Of a DNA stretch of 64,000 bases, positions 1 through 11,454 are shown piece after piece. This DNA is from Hyperoplus lanceolatus (lineage: Eukaryota > Chordata > Actinopteri > Uranoscopiformes > Ammodytidae): the NCBI GenBank assembly GCA_026929865.2, contig CM049414.1, positions 248,001-312,000 on the forward strand, written 5' to 3'. A model generated the notes under the pieces. It was not told where the DNA came from, searched no databases, and saw nothing but the letters and a program-made list of their open reading frames with translations. Position 1 is the first letter of the stretch; each line of letters opens with the position of its first letter. The translations under genes and the position numbers were made by a program.

Positions 1-859
1 ACTTAGCGATGTTGTCGCTATATTTACCGACTTTTCAGACACCTCTGGCGACGTTTTCTTCAAAAAAGGGACCAGAGACAAATCTAGCTACTTTTTCTGG
101 TGTTATTGGTGACTTTTTTGCTCAAGTATCGCTCTTTACTCTAATCAACGATCAGCGGTGCCTCCCCTGCCTCTCCCCCTTCCCAGGGCACTGACAGGCG
201 GCAGAGTCCTCGCACAGCAGTCCCTCCCAGCTGCGGACAGAGCAGGAGATATACACCTCTCTGCTCTAGTGTTCCTTTAGCATCCCAATTAGCAGTTGTA
301 GTACGCCTCTTTTAAAGTCTATGAGTAGTGCTTATTGAAACTGTGAGCATGTATGATTACTGCTAGACTTAACATTATCACGTCGGTTTTCTATGCAATT
401 GTCATGTGACTGTATAAAAAGTAAATAGCCTTCAGTCGCTAATAATATTATAAGAGACTGAAGTATTATTAAATTATAATAATGTTATATATAGGCTATA
501 AGTATTATTAATATTACATCTCACATGCTTTTCCATACTGATTGTATGTGCATAATGCACTTTTTCTTGTAAAGTGTCTTAAGTATCTTAAAAAAAAAAT
601 ATTATTTTGATGAACTGTTCTGCTTTTATTGTTGTGTAGTCAGACACTTTCCCAGGTTCTTAAATGATGGACTTCAATGACAAACATATTCAAATAGTTT
701 ATTTACAGCCAAAACAATTATGAATATATTTTCTCAACAATGATATGAAAATGAGTTTTGTTTTAAAAATATGTTGAAACATTGCACTTTGTGGGAAATC
801 ATCAAATGCACATGGCAATATGTCCTCATCAGAGTATCTGCTTGCGTTCAGAGTCATTC

Positions 860-1690
860 ATCTGAAAATCTTGAGTGGACATTTTCAAACAGCTCCAGCT
901 CTTCCCTACATGCAATCATCACAATAAAAAAAAGTACTTTTTGGGTCGCCAAGGTTGTTGGCCGTATGTTCAGGGGGCTGCCTTTTATTTAATATTTCTT
1001 AGTTTAAAATAACACGTTTTTTTTCTGTCCCAGAGAGCCTGAGAATCCTTTCAAATCAAAGATGTCACTGACCAAGTTAAGGCTCACACTTCCGCTCTTT
1101 TTCCACCCGAAAGGTTTACGGTTAATTGACACTGAAGCTTAACTTGTATGTTCATGTAAACAGACTAGTATTCATTTGTTTGTACCTTGACATGTTTCGA
1201 CTACTTCCTGCAGTCTTTAACATCAGCTGACACAACGCGCGTCATAGCAACAGCTGACGCTTCTGAAGAAGACAGCAGGAAGTAGTCCAAACATGTCAAG
1301 GTACAAACAAATGAATACTAGTCTGTTTACATGAACATACAAGTTAATTTACCAAGTTAGACTAAATTAACCTTTTTGACTCTAAAGCTTCTTTTAATTG
1401 GTCCATTTCCACAGCAGGCAAAGTGTAGCAAAAACAGACAAGAAGTTTTTGACACTGAATATGGCAGACCCATTGGTCAGTGACATCTTTGATTTGATAG
1501 GAATTGCAGGCTCTTTGGGACAAAAACACCTTCGTTATCAGAAAATACACAATATATTAAATAAAGGCAGCCCCCAAACCTGCGGACAACCACCTTGGCA
1601 ACCCAGCAAGTACTGTTTAATTGTGATTACTGCACGTATGGAAGAGCTGGAGCTTTTTGAAAAAGCCCACTAAATATGTTCAGATGTATA
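860..1690. repeat. Large imperfect palindrome (fold-back)
   Basis: Bases 860-1078 match the reverse complement of about 1470-1690, including segments coding on opposite strands for the same short peptide pieces. The inner arms 1139-1211 and 1275-1347 are nearly identical (AACTTGTATGTTCATGTAAA and its complement) around a ~60-base core with CAGCTGAC motifs. The zone between inner and outer arms has decayed. It looks like an inverted duplication inside the surrounding transposon. I do not recognise a coding function. Confidence 0.7.
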
Positions 1691-2555
1691 GCTCTGAGAC
1701 TCGCTATGTGGAACAGAAGCAGAGTCTCTCATGAGGCTCATTGCAATCAAACAAATATAACTGCCCTTAATCCATTTCTTCTGACTGAAAGGTATTTTTC
1801 CAAGAGGGTATAAGTATTTTTTCAGCGCTCAGACAGTACGGACAGGTAGCATATTGTGAGGAGATATTCATTGATTTTGACAAAATGTTGTACAAAGTTC
1901 ATGTGCACCTAAAAATAGAGAAAAACAGTCACTTAATTACACTGATGTATTTGAGGGGACTGAGTCGCTAGTTTAGCCTTTAAGTCTACACAAATGCAAT
2001 GACATCTTGTTTATGTATTATAACGTATGTAACTACCAACAAAGCACCATTGAAGGACGTGCAGGTGTGACAACTTAATTTCTTTAGGCAGCTGATTTGG
2101 CTATGGAGACCCAGACCATTTTGTTGATGCAAAGCTCCAAAATGTCATCAGGTGTTCGTAGCTTGCCAATCTATTCACAAAAGACACATCACATAAAAAT
2201 CATGTTAGTCATTAATTAACATAGTCAAATAAATTATACATTGCCACCAAAATAATGTTAACAGTAACACCTAACCTGTTACCTCATATGCTGACCAGAT
2301 GCCAGTCTAATTTAATATATACAAACAAACACATGTTAATCATTTTTATCATATAGGGGAAGGTGGGGTGATTTGTGCAACTTTTTACTCAAAGTGATTT
2401 TAAAGTGAGGCCTTGACAGTTATGTCTCCAACTCAAATATGTACATATATTTCAGGATGTTGTGCATCCCTGGCAATAAAAACTTTGGATCTGGAATAAA
2501 CTGTTTAAGAAATATAGCTTTCGGAAAAAAAGTTGTCTTGTCGATTTGTGCGTCA

Positions 2556-2738
2556 TTGTGTCACAATGACAAAGTCACCATCATCATCTTTCTGGCCATC
2601 TGAACTCTCATCAGTGGTGTCGTTAAGTGGAATTGAGATGTCACTCTCTTCTGAGCTACTGTAGACAATCACTTTCTTTTGGTGACCAGCGTATACAGCC
2701 ATGCCACTGGCACAACTCTCAGAAATGTACTTTGCACT
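2556..2738 (-). pseudogene. Possible transposase C-terminal remnant
   Basis: About 60 codons on the minus strand end with an acidic, Ser-rich tail (SSSEESD, then DDDGDFVIVTQ) before the stop at 2556. Acidic tails like this occur at the end of some pogo-like transposases, and the host element has TA target sites, so a transposase remnant is plausible. The upstream part of the open frame is antisense to an inserted LINE, so the apparent start is an artefact. No catalytic motif is visible and the family call is weak. Confidence 0.25.
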
Positions 2739-3049
2739 AGTTGCTCCGTGCTTGTGGAACCAACTGCCACCTGACAAATGTGATTCCCCCTACATTTCTG
2801 CCTTTAAATCAAGGCTCAAAACCCATATGTACACCCTGGTGTTTCCTCCCCATTAACCTCTGCACTACTTACTTACCTCTGCACTACTATCTGTGTTTAT
2901 GTGGATGTATGGGCTTTACGTCTTTTATTTTGGTTATTGTTATTGTACCTTCATTGTTTACCTACTGAATGCACTATGTACAGCACTTTGGACAGTGCAA
3001 ACTGTCATAAATGTGCTTTTATAAATACATTTTACTTACTTACTTACTT
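2738..3049 (+). mobile_element. 5'-truncated LINE 3' end (CR1/L2 group)
   Basis: The plus strand reads VAPCLWNQLPP, then FKSRLKTHMYTL, the typical last residues of a CR1/L2-type reverse transcriptase ORF. A 3' UTR follows with GCACTTTGGACAGTGC, and the piece ends in an ACTT microsatellite tail. Everything upstream of the last ~45 codons is missing, as expected for a truncated insertion. It sits inside the TA-flanked transposon. Confidence 0.7.
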
Positions 3050-4025
3050 ATAACTCACCCAGGCCCTTGCGCACAAATCACCCCATCCCCAGAATTTTGG
3101 ATAATAGGCATGATGCAGCAATTTAGGGTTGACATTGTGCTAACTATATAGACTCAAAGTGTAGCATACCAAAGCACTAAAACATGTGTCAAATGTTTTC
3201 AAACGTGTCTATAATTGTTCAGACACAATAATCAAAAAACCTTGATCATGGAAATTTTACTTTGAAAGGCAAAACACAGTTTTTTGAGCTTAAATGTGCT
3301 TATATCTTATTCCTTGTGTCTCCCTTCTTTACAGGATGAGTCAAATGGATGGCTCTTCTTAAATATGTGGTCACATTTCCAATTTCTTCCACGGTTTTCT
3401 AGAAACAAGGGGTTTTGCAACTTCCAAAACGCACAAATCACCCCACCTTCCCCTACCAATTATCATTCAGATAAGACTTATAAAGAAGCTATTTGGTCTG
3501 TAACGTTAAGCTATTTTCTAACCAACAAAAACCTTTGAATAGCACAAACATAACATTAGGTAACGAAGTAGGCGAATAAAACATTTGTATTGACTTACCA
3601 GATATAGAAGAGCAGGGGGGTGTCTGTTTCAGCCCCAGCTAACTGTTGTAATCCATACTCTCGCTGGAGACGTAACTCCTGTACTATGAGCACTTAGTAT
3701 TCATGTTTAATGTAGCGGATGCTGATTCTCTTGTTTTTAACTGTGCTGTAATGTCCTGTTTTAAACATTTTGCTGGTGAAATGGTCTCAACATTGACGGC
3801 AGCAAGAGCAGCTAGCTGGCCAGCGCGATATTAACCAACAGAACGGAACAGGAAGAACGTCTCACACAGCTTAGTGCAGAGCAACCATAGCAACAAGCTG
3901 TAGGCGTGTTTGGCCGATATGGGGGTGTTTGGCCGAGCTGCACTGGCAAGTGGCAGTGGCTGCATCTGGACCCTTCTCGAAAAGTCGCTAAATATAGCGA
4001 CAAAATCGCTAAGTTGGCAACACTG

Positions 4026-4674
4026 CCCTGCTGCACTGCAGTCCGCTCAGTGTAGAGGTGAGGCAAGGGGGCGGTGCCTGTTGCTATCCAGTTGCCATGA
4101 GGGAACCTGACCAATCACTGCAGACCCGGTCTGCTCTTGAAGAGATTTGTGTTTACGCTCTAAACAGAATGTTTTCGCAGAGAGGCTAAACTGCAATGTG
4201 AGTTTAGACCACAAACATAGCATGATATGTGCTCTTAAAGCTATATTACTAGAAGAAGCCACACGGCTGCATAGAAGCTGCAGGTCTTTAACTTTGCTGA
4301 ATGCAATCGAGATGGTCACGCAGTAAGACAAAATAAAAAAAAATGTGGTCACTGGCGGTGGGACAAAGCTAAACCTGAGGCCATGGACAAAAGGAGAAAG
4401 CTAGAAGAGGGGTGAACATGAGGAGCACCTACACAGGTGACATCCTGTAGGTCCAATAGGATGAGACCAAAGAGAAGGCTACGTGTTCAACATGGAACAT
4501 ACACAGAGAGTAACAGGCAGTAGCTTTCACAAGCTGGTTAGACGTTAGACACATCGGTTAAAAATAATACATAGTTTACATGTACAATCAACAGAGTTCA
4601 CTGTTCCAGCAGTCATGTGGGGAAGGAAAATGGAAGACCCTGCACGCCAACATAACGTGAAAGAAATGCAGAAA
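4026..4674. other. Unassigned spacer
   Basis: No gene, RNA or clear repeat end is recognised here. Short open frames lack homology that I can see. Confidence 0.4.
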
Positions 4675-6368
4675 CAGTGTTTCCCGAAGGATTTCTTTCA
4701 GCAGCGGTGGCGTGGTTTGTACCCTTTACATTTTAATGCATTGATCTAGTGCACTTTGAGAGGAGAATATGCACTAATTACTATTCAAATAGATGGGATT
4801 GTTGGTGTTGCAAGTTTGCCTTTTCTGTCTTTATTTACAGATTTTGACATTTTTGTATAGAAATGAATATTTAAACACAAAATGCCACAACGCAGAAACT
4901 TATTTGAACAATTTATTTACAGTTCTTGCTTAATGCTTAAACCAAACCTGCAAACTCATAAGAGGTGAAAAAGGTGATAAACACCCGACCCCTTTAGACG
5001 ACACGGTAAATTGGGGGGGGGGGGGGGGGGGGGTTTCCTTTATTTGATTTTTTGGGGACATGGAACCAGACATGGACATTGGGTGCTATGAATGGGAAGA
5101 GGTTCAGTAATATCCAACACAGAAGTAGGCCTACTGGTTATTATGAGCAATTGATAAGCAGGACCTAAGACTTTAATTTAAAATAATGTGATAAAAATTA
5201 CAAAGTATCCTTATACAAAGGCCTATAGATACAAATAAAACAAAACAATTCATGAATTTCAAGGGTGTAGGTTGTGATTAAACCTTGGTTTGGGACACAT
5301 TTTAATGTGGGGGTCTGGGGGTGTCCCCCCATTCATTTGTTAGCATTCAACACTTCATTTCCTGCATTCTGGTGAATTTCTATGCATCAAATGTATGTAA
5401 AGTAGGCTAATTGACAACATTTAGGTTCCTGGTGACAAAAATAGAATACAATACAATGCAGTAATATCATGCATTCTGTATTGCTTTCAAATATTTATTC
5501 TCCTGTATTGTTCAAATATTTTATTTAAACTGTAAGAAAAAAAGGTAATTATTCGTCTCTATCATTGAGAATGTAGTGGCTGGTGGTATTTTACTTGCCT
5601 GCAATCTTCTAATATTTAAAAATAATAAAGTGCAAAATGAGGGTATAATCCTCCTTCTGCTTCCTTAAAACTAGTGGTAGTGACTAAGTGTGCAGTAGAG
5701 AGAAATATAGGCCCTATACAGACAGATAGAGGGAGGAAGAAATAGCTTTATTTATAATTTAGCTTTTTGATTTGTGAGAGTGATCATCGCTGACTTTAGA
5801 CTGACTCCCGCTGTCTGCTCCGTGAGGCTCTAGCCCATCAGCTGAGCAAACAGCTGTCCAACACGGAGATGAAAAACGAAACTGAAACTTAACTATCCTG
5901 TCCTGCCTGGACTGGTGGAGCAGCCAAATATAGCCTAAATGAATACATATTGTACTAAACTGTAACACAAGTAATGAGTTGTGGTTTTTGCACCAGTAGC
6001 CTACAGTAGTCCACATTCTTTGCTCAGCCACTAACTGTTTCGTTAGTGAATGTTCCACGATCTGTTTGTATGTCTCGAGCCCGGATACACAGAGCCCTGA
6101 CGAAAAACTGACAGCGACTAAAGGGACTCTACAGTGAGCCGCTCCCCTCCGTTAGTTTCCTTTTTTCCGCCGAGTAAGTTACTTTCACCTCCGACGCATG
6201 GTCAGCGTTTATGTTAGGCATTGCCCCGTTTCTAAAATGAGCTACGTACCAAAAAAAAAGAAAGTAAAAAAGTAGAATAATGTGGAGGAGGAGGATTTTA
6301 ATAGCAGCGGCGGACAAAAAATATAGCAGCGGTGGCGCGCCTGCTGTGTGAACGTGGGGGAAACACTG
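4675..6368. mobile_element. Non-autonomous DNA transposon with CAGTGTTTCCC ends
   Basis: It begins CAGTGTTTCCCGAAGG followed by a CAGCAGCGGTGGCG subterminal motif. It ends with the complement (CGCCACCGCTGC region, then GGGGGAAACACTG at 6368). A 5-bp direct repeat AGAAA flanks both ends. This tip is widespread in fish hAT-like elements. No transposase is visible. A related fragment is seen at 24000-24095. Confidence 0.6.
5013..5033 (+). repeat. Poly-G tract (21 nt)
   Basis: There is an uninterrupted run of G inside the 4675-6368 element. Shorter G runs occur near 10550 and 15550. It is a likely site of length error in assembly. Confidence 0.9.
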
Positions 6369-7508
6369 AGAAAATACAAAGCCACTGTTAAGAAGTTGAT
6401 TTTCTGAAAAGGTATCTTAAGTCAAATGAGTTGGTTCATTTATGGTAATTAGCATTACATTTTATCTGGAGGCTTTGTCAGCACATTAGTTTATTACATC
6501 ACAGTTACAATGGTCAAATGACATGAAGCTGAAATTCTCACAGTATGACTCTGATAGATCTGATACTTAAATGATATATTGTGTGATAAACTCAGTATGT
6601 ACCAGGTTTTCCTTCTAGAAATCTGCTCACCATAATTATCTATATGCCTAGAACAACTTTAGCAGATGGATTTAGGAAGATGGATGTGGATACATTGTTT
6701 GAGTTTGAAACGGCCTCCAGCGGTGTTTCCAATCCTCTGGATCCTCCATGCATCTAGCTGGTTCTCCAGTGCTTTCTGCCCCCACATATTTCTGAACGTA
6801 CATATTTACATATTTCTGAACGTATGTTGTTGTGTGACTTCCTCTTGACTTCCTCTTGATCGACGCCTGTGTGTTAGTTCCCATAGCACCAGCATGCTGG
6901 CTGGGAGCTCGCAGTGTCTCTGGCAATGGCCGACCAGTCTCTTTCTTCTCACTCAGCCCTGGTAGACCCCCATGCAGATGCCTTTTGGTAACATGCACGT
7001 TCTGATCGATGTAAGGTACTACACGAAGCAGTAAAAGCGGCCTCGATACTTCACTATTTGAAGGACGGCACTCAAATCTTTCATTACCAAGAAAGAGGAA
7101 TTCTCTTTTTTGCCGACCGAACAGGGCAACATTTTAATTTACCAGTTAACCCCGATGTTCGCTAAACAAACAGGGCTTAATACGTCACCTTGTTCATTGC
7201 TTTGATTGGTCTTAGTGCTATCCAATTGAGTGAAGGAGTATTTGAAATGCACGTGTAGGTGTCGCTCCTTGAGTTGAGAAGGTATATTGATCGCGGCCAG
7301 ACCCTATATGGTTTTAGATGTGGGTCTGGATTTCCAGGCTAGCATAGCGTGCCTTTTTTACCGGACATTCAACAGCGTAAACCAACATACCTCCGGTAAA
7401 ATGGAATGATTATCCCCATAAACACACATGCACAGAAAATGTACCAACTTTATTTTAGCTCTGGCACTTGCTATAGACATATTTGTCTCCGTCTCTCTGC
7501 TCTTCATC
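6369..7508. other. Unassigned spacer
   Basis: No coding exon is recognised. Small open frames on both strands look random. AT-rich and GC-mixed patches suggest old repeats, but I cannot name them. Confidence 0.4.
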
Positions 7509-7939
7509 CTAACGCCTCGTTTCCACATACGTATGTCACTTGTGTCAGTGCATCCGTTAATTAACGAATGGTGCTTCTAGTGTCCAATGGAAGGAAATGT
7601 GGGAGTCCGTGTCTCTGGTGATGCAGAGCAATCGCAGGCACTCGGACTCGTGTCATTAAACTAATAAACTGACTATTTCATCCGACTGTATATACAGTAT
7701 CTCACAAAAGTGAGTACACCCCTAACATTTCTTCAAATATTTCATTATATATTTCCATGGGACAACACTGAATAAATGACACTTTGATACAATGTAAAGT
7801 AGTCAGTGTACAGCTTGTATAACAGTGTAAATTTACTGTCCCCTCAAAATAACTCGACACACAGCCATTAATGTCTAAACTGCTGGCAACAAAAGTGAGT
7901 ACACCCCTAAGAAAAAATGTCCAAATTGGGCCCAAAGTG

Positions 7940-8860
7940 TCAATATTTTGTTTTGCCATCATTATTTTCCAGCACTACCTTAACCCTCTTGGGCATGTAG
8001 TTCACTAGAGCTTCACAGGTTGCAACTGGAACCCTCTTCTACCCATTCATGACGACATCAAGGAGCTGGTGGATATTAGAGTCCTTGGCTCCTCCATCTC
8101 CCGTTTTAGGATGCCCCAAAGATGCTCAATAGGGTTTAAGCCTGGAGACATGCTTGGCCAGTCCATAACCTTTACCCTCAGCTTCTTTACAAGAGTGGTC
8201 GTTCGGAGGGGTGTTTGGGGTCGTTATCATGTTGCAGTACTGCCCTGCGGCCCAGTTTATGAAGGGAGGGGATCATGCTCTGCTTCAGTATGTCACAGTA
8301 CATGTTAGAATTCAATGAACTGTAGATCCCCAGTGCTGGCAGCACTCATGCAGCCCCAGACCATGACACTCCAACCGCCATGCTTGACTCTAGGCAAGAC
8401 ACACTTGTCTTTGTACTCCTCACCTGGTTGCGCTCCACACTCTTAACACCATCTGAACCAAATACATGTATTTTGGTCTCATCAGACCACAGGACATGGT
8501 TGCAGTAATCCATGTCCGTAGTCTGTTTGTCTTCAGCAAACTTTTTGTGGGGTTTCTTGTGCATCATCTTTAGAATAGGCTTCCTTCTGGTTTGACAGCC
8601 ATGCAGACCAGTATGATGCAGAGTGCGGCGTATGGTCTGACACTGACAGGTTGACCCCCCACCCCTTCAAGCCCTTCAGCAATGCTGGCAGCACTCATAC
8701 GTCTATTTTCCAAAGCCAACCTCTGTGTACGACGCTGACCATGTGCACTCAACCTTCGTAAACTGGGCCGCAGGGTGGTATTGCAACATGATAACGACCC
8801 CAAACACACCTCCAAGACGACCAGTGGCTTGCTAAAAAGCTGAGGGTAAAGGTTATGGCT
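7940..8860 (-). pseudogene. Tc1 transposase, minus-strand copy, broken
   Basis: Read from the minus strand, the frame passes through a decayed N-terminal DNA-binding part (RTQRLALENRRMS around 8700), then the catalytic-core motif NHVLWSDETKIHVFGSDG (8346-8567). After a frameshift it reads the C-terminal part SPGLNPIEHLWG-like sequence near 8110-8180. In Tc1 enzymes the DETK aspartate is a catalytic residue and the last acidic residue lies in PIEHLWG. Several frame breaks separate the pieces, so no working protein is expected. Confidence 0.85.
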
Positions 8861-9102
8861 GGCCAAGCATGTCTCCAGACCTAAACCCTATTGAGCATCT
8901 TTGGGGCTTCTTAAAACGGAAGGTGGAGGAGCGCAAGGTCTTTAATATCCACCAGCTCTGTGATGCAGTCATAAATGGGTGGAAGAGGGTTCCAGTTGCA
9001 ACCTGTGAAGCTCTAGTGAACTCCATGCCCAAGAGGGGTAAGGCAGTGCTGGAAAATAATGGTGGCCACACAAAATATTTACACTTTGGGCCCAATTTTT
9101 AA
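8771..9102 (+). pseudogene. Tc1 transposase C-terminus, inverted duplicate
   Basis: The plus strand reads MSPDLNPIEHLWGFLKRKV, then CEALVNSMPKR and LENNGGHTKY, the normal end of a Tc1 transposase, up to the stop at 9102. It duplicates, in opposite orientation, the C-terminal region at 7940-8250. There is no N-terminal or catalytic-core sequence on this strand, so it is a partial gene made by the inverted duplication. Confidence 0.9.
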
Positions 9103-9333
9103 ATTTTTTTAAGGGGTGTACTCACTTTTGTTGCCAGCAGTTTAGACATTAATGGCTGTGTGTCGAGTTATTTTGAGGGGACAGTAAATTTACACTGTTT
9201 TACAAGCTGTACACTGTCTACTTTACATTGTATCAAAGTGTCATTTCTTCAGTGTTGTCCCATGGAAAGATATAAAGAAAAATGTGAAGAAATGTGAGGG
9301 GTGTACTCACTTTTGTGAGATACTGTAGTGTAT

Positions 9334-9336
<3 letters not shown>

Positions 9337-9394
<58 letters not shown>

Positions 9395-9396
9395 TT
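9337..9396. repeat. (AT)n microsatellite
   Basis: There is a continuous AT dinucleotide repeat directly after the TA at the right end of the Tc1 element. Confidence 0.95.
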
Positions 9397-9597
9397 TAGT
9401 AGAATAATATTACTCTGATTCAAAAAGGGCTCAAACTATATGAAGGTATGTTACGTGCATACCGGACAGAAATATTATAGAGGGGAGGAGTTTTTGAGGC
9501 ACAATGGACATAATAGAGATTCACATAGTAATGAATGGACATCTGGTTGGATGGCATCAGAGTATGTACGTGTGTGGAAACAAGGTGTAACGAACCC

Positions 9598-9723
9598 GTG
9601 ACATCACAGAAAGAGAAATATAGGGTTAAAAACACCGCACTTTGTAAATATTACTGTGATGTCACAGTAATATTTACAAAGTAAGTTTTTTTTAACCCTA
9701 TATTTCTCTTTCTGTGATGTCAC
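9598..9723. repeat. Near-perfect palindrome, ~126 bp
   Basis: GTGACATCACAGAAAGAGAA and onward from 9598 is mirrored by the complement ending at 9723. The centre lies at TACTGTGATGTCACAGTA near 9650-9668. A third, direct partial copy (GAGAAAGAGAAATATTGGGT) follows at 9724-9746. It would fold into a long hairpin. It may be a MITE. Confidence 0.85.
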
Positions 9724-10194
9724 GAGAAAGAGAAATATTGGGTTAAAAAAAACACTCTTTCTGCCTTTTCTCAGGCTAGGATGAACCGATTTTTTTTTTT
9801 TTTTTGCACATTTATACTACATAGGATCTCAGAATTCAATACACCTTCATATTCAAACCGGTGAAGTAGGCCTTTAAGGACTCATTAGGAGAGGCCAAGT
9901 GCAAATAAAGGGAATGTTTACTTCTATATAACTCCACTTGTAATGAAAACAGGAGGGTTTTTGACCTGTTAAGGATAATTTTATTTTTTAATATGAATTA
10001 TTTATTTATTAATAGTATATTATTTGTTGTAGCCTATCCAAAGGTGGGTTATAATAAAAAAAAATATATTATTATTATTAATTCAAGCTTTCTTTAAATT
10101 GACAAATACAAAAGTCAATCTGCCTAAGAATAAAATAATCAGGCCTCACTTTTCTGGGTCCTCATCACTGGAGACCGTTGGACCAGCCGACCTG

Positions 10195-10500
10195 AAGCAT
10201 TAACATTTTTATTTGATGGATTCTATCTAATAAAAGATTGTACTAACTTCATATGGCACAAAAAATACACTGAGAGATGTACTGTATTTCATCACATTTA
10301 TTGAGGTGTGGAGGAGGCCTGTTCAGCCTAACCCTCCAAAGGAGTCCCAATGGTGTGTGAGCTGCTCCAGTAGTACCACGGGGGCGGCTTTCTGATGTCG
10401 TCTGAAATGAGTTAAGAGAGAGATAAGAACAATAAGACTTAAAGCTTTTATGGCAGTGAAAAAGAAGAGAGAGAAAGCGAGAGAGGCATTACAGACTTAA
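10195..10500. repeat. Tandem duplicate unit, copy A
   Basis: This stretch (GAAGCATTAACATTTTTATT and onward, with GGAGGCCTGTTCAGCC in the middle) matches 11455-11770 in the same orientation at roughly 80-85% by eye. It lies just 3' of the recombinase-like exons on the minus strand, so it probably represents their 3' end. Confidence 0.8.
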
Positions 10501-10504
10501 GGTT

Positions 10505-11450
10505 TTAGCTTACTTGGGTTTTTTCCTCCTCTGAAGCTGTGTTTGTGTGTGGGGGGGGGGGGGAGGTGCCTGGTAAAGGTGCTTGTTGAGGAGGAGGCGG
10601 TGGAGTCGGCAGCTTTTCCTGCAAATGATCTTCTTGCCTGATGGCCAGGCAGACTAAAAGCTCCCTCATCTGCTTTGTTCGATCCAATGTTTCCAGCACG
10701 TAGAAGTGCTCCTGTGTCTTTATAGAGTGACACATGTACTCAGAGAGGGTTTTACGAACCACAGAGTCGTTGGTTTCAAAGTTCTACGGAACAGAAAGAG
10801 AGGCATTGATGAACAAGAATGTGATGGTATCAAATGTGTGGAACAGAAGCAAAATTCCCCAAATTGCCTTGTCATGTGTTTTTGATACTCACGTAGGTGG
10901 AGACGGCGGTCCTGACGTCCGTCAGGCTTGGGTTGCATGTGAGCCCCATCTCCGCCCAACTTCCGACAGATGTAATGAATAAGGTATTTGGCCTCCCCAC
11001 GGCCTAAGGAGCTGAAAAAATATGAGTTTGTTGGCAGGGAGCGCTGCTGCATGCGCAGCCATTCCCTGCACCACCCTGTGGAACAGAGGGAAAAGGACCC
11101 AAGGTGAGTGAAAGGACACTTACGTTGACCAAGTAGCCTGACTCGGGGCCCCGATGGCCTCCTTCACCTCATGCGGGTAAAAACACCGGAGCGGTGCCCG
11201 TATATAGCCGATAGGTATGCGGCCAGGTAGTATCTGGTGACCGGGTCCTGGGCCGGGGCTGCCTTCATGTCCTCTGTAATGCCGCCAGCTTTTTCTGCAG
11301 AGGGAAAAACAAACAGCGAAAGAAAACCGGAATGCAAATTGATAGAATGTCTAATTGCTATGTATTTTTCATTCACTCACGTTGAGCTCTTTGAGGCTCG
11401 CCCTAAGGTCCAGCAGCTCCAAAGCCTGGTCTTTAATTTTTTGTCTTGCT
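10505..11450 (-). pseudogene. Tyrosine-recombinase-like gene, 3' exons
   Basis: Minus-strand exons can be joined by good splice sites. The exon at 10893-11003 starts after TTAG, ends before GTGAGT, and reads GRPNTLFITSVGSWAEMG, then SLTDVRTAVSTY. The next exon starts at 10783 after GTAG and continues in phase with NFETND, then SEYMCHSIKTQEHFYVLE. The DVRTAVSTY box and the H-x(7)-FY end resemble the arginine box and tyrosine nucleophile of tyrosine recombinases. An upstream piece (11164-11290) reads YLSAIYGHRSGVFTRM, also typical of the Crypton-like fish family. The last exon ends in a Pro-rich tail near 10505. The N-terminus is absent and a stop follows FTRMR, so it is probably a fragment. 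Confidence 0.6.
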
Positions 11451-11454
11451 GAAT

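Larger units (their letters stand above)
2356..3453. mobile_element. TA-flanked DNA transposon, Tc1/mariner-pogo type
   Basis: The terminal inverted repeats GGGGAAGGTGGGGTGATTTG (2356 on) and their complement (ending 3453) are about 23 bp long and are bordered by TA on both sides, as expected of Tc1/mariner/pogo insertions. The interior holds a decayed acidic C-terminal ORF on the minus strand and a LINE 3' end inserted at 2738-3049. Confidence 0.62.
1..4025. mobile_element. hAT-like DNA transposon, left tip outside the window
   Basis: The first ~43 bases (ACTTAGCGATGTTGTCGCTA and onward) match the reverse complement of 3983-4015, which runs on to GGCAACACTG ending at 4025. These look like the two terminal inverted repeats of one element whose first ~10 bases lie before the window. 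No intact transposase is seen inside. The element carries nested repeats: the 860-1690 palindrome, the TA-flanked element at 2356-3453 and a LINE tail. The superfamily is inferred from the CAGTGTTGCC-type tip. The left target-site duplication cannot be checked. Confidence 0.6.
7695..9325. mobile_element. Fold-back Tc1-like transposon
   Basis: The ends are CAGTATCTCACAAAAGTGAG (7695 on) and its complement (ending 9325), each next to a TA dinucleotide, the Tc1/mariner target-site signature. The inverted arms are not short: 7695-8264 and 8759-9325 are ~560-bp reverse complements. Each arm carries the same 3' half of the transposase gene (C-terminal coding plus UTR). The single-copy middle (8265-8758) codes for the central part and a decayed N-terminal part on the minus strand. 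Confidence 0.92.
7509..9592. mobile_element. Outer DNA element split by a Tc1 insertion
   Basis: CGCCTCGTTTCCACATACGT near 7513 is matched by the complement of TACGTGTGTGGAAACAAGG near 9566-9585, giving a ~22-bp inverted repeat. The Tc1 fold-back element lies between, so this would be a short non-autonomous element opened by a later insertion. Similar GCCTCGTTTCCAC ends occur inside the 26-31 kb tandem units. Confidence 0.42.

Noticed and set aside
8069..8308. 79-codon plus-strand open frame inside the Tc1 element
   Set aside because: It is exactly antisense to the minus-strand transposase C-terminus.
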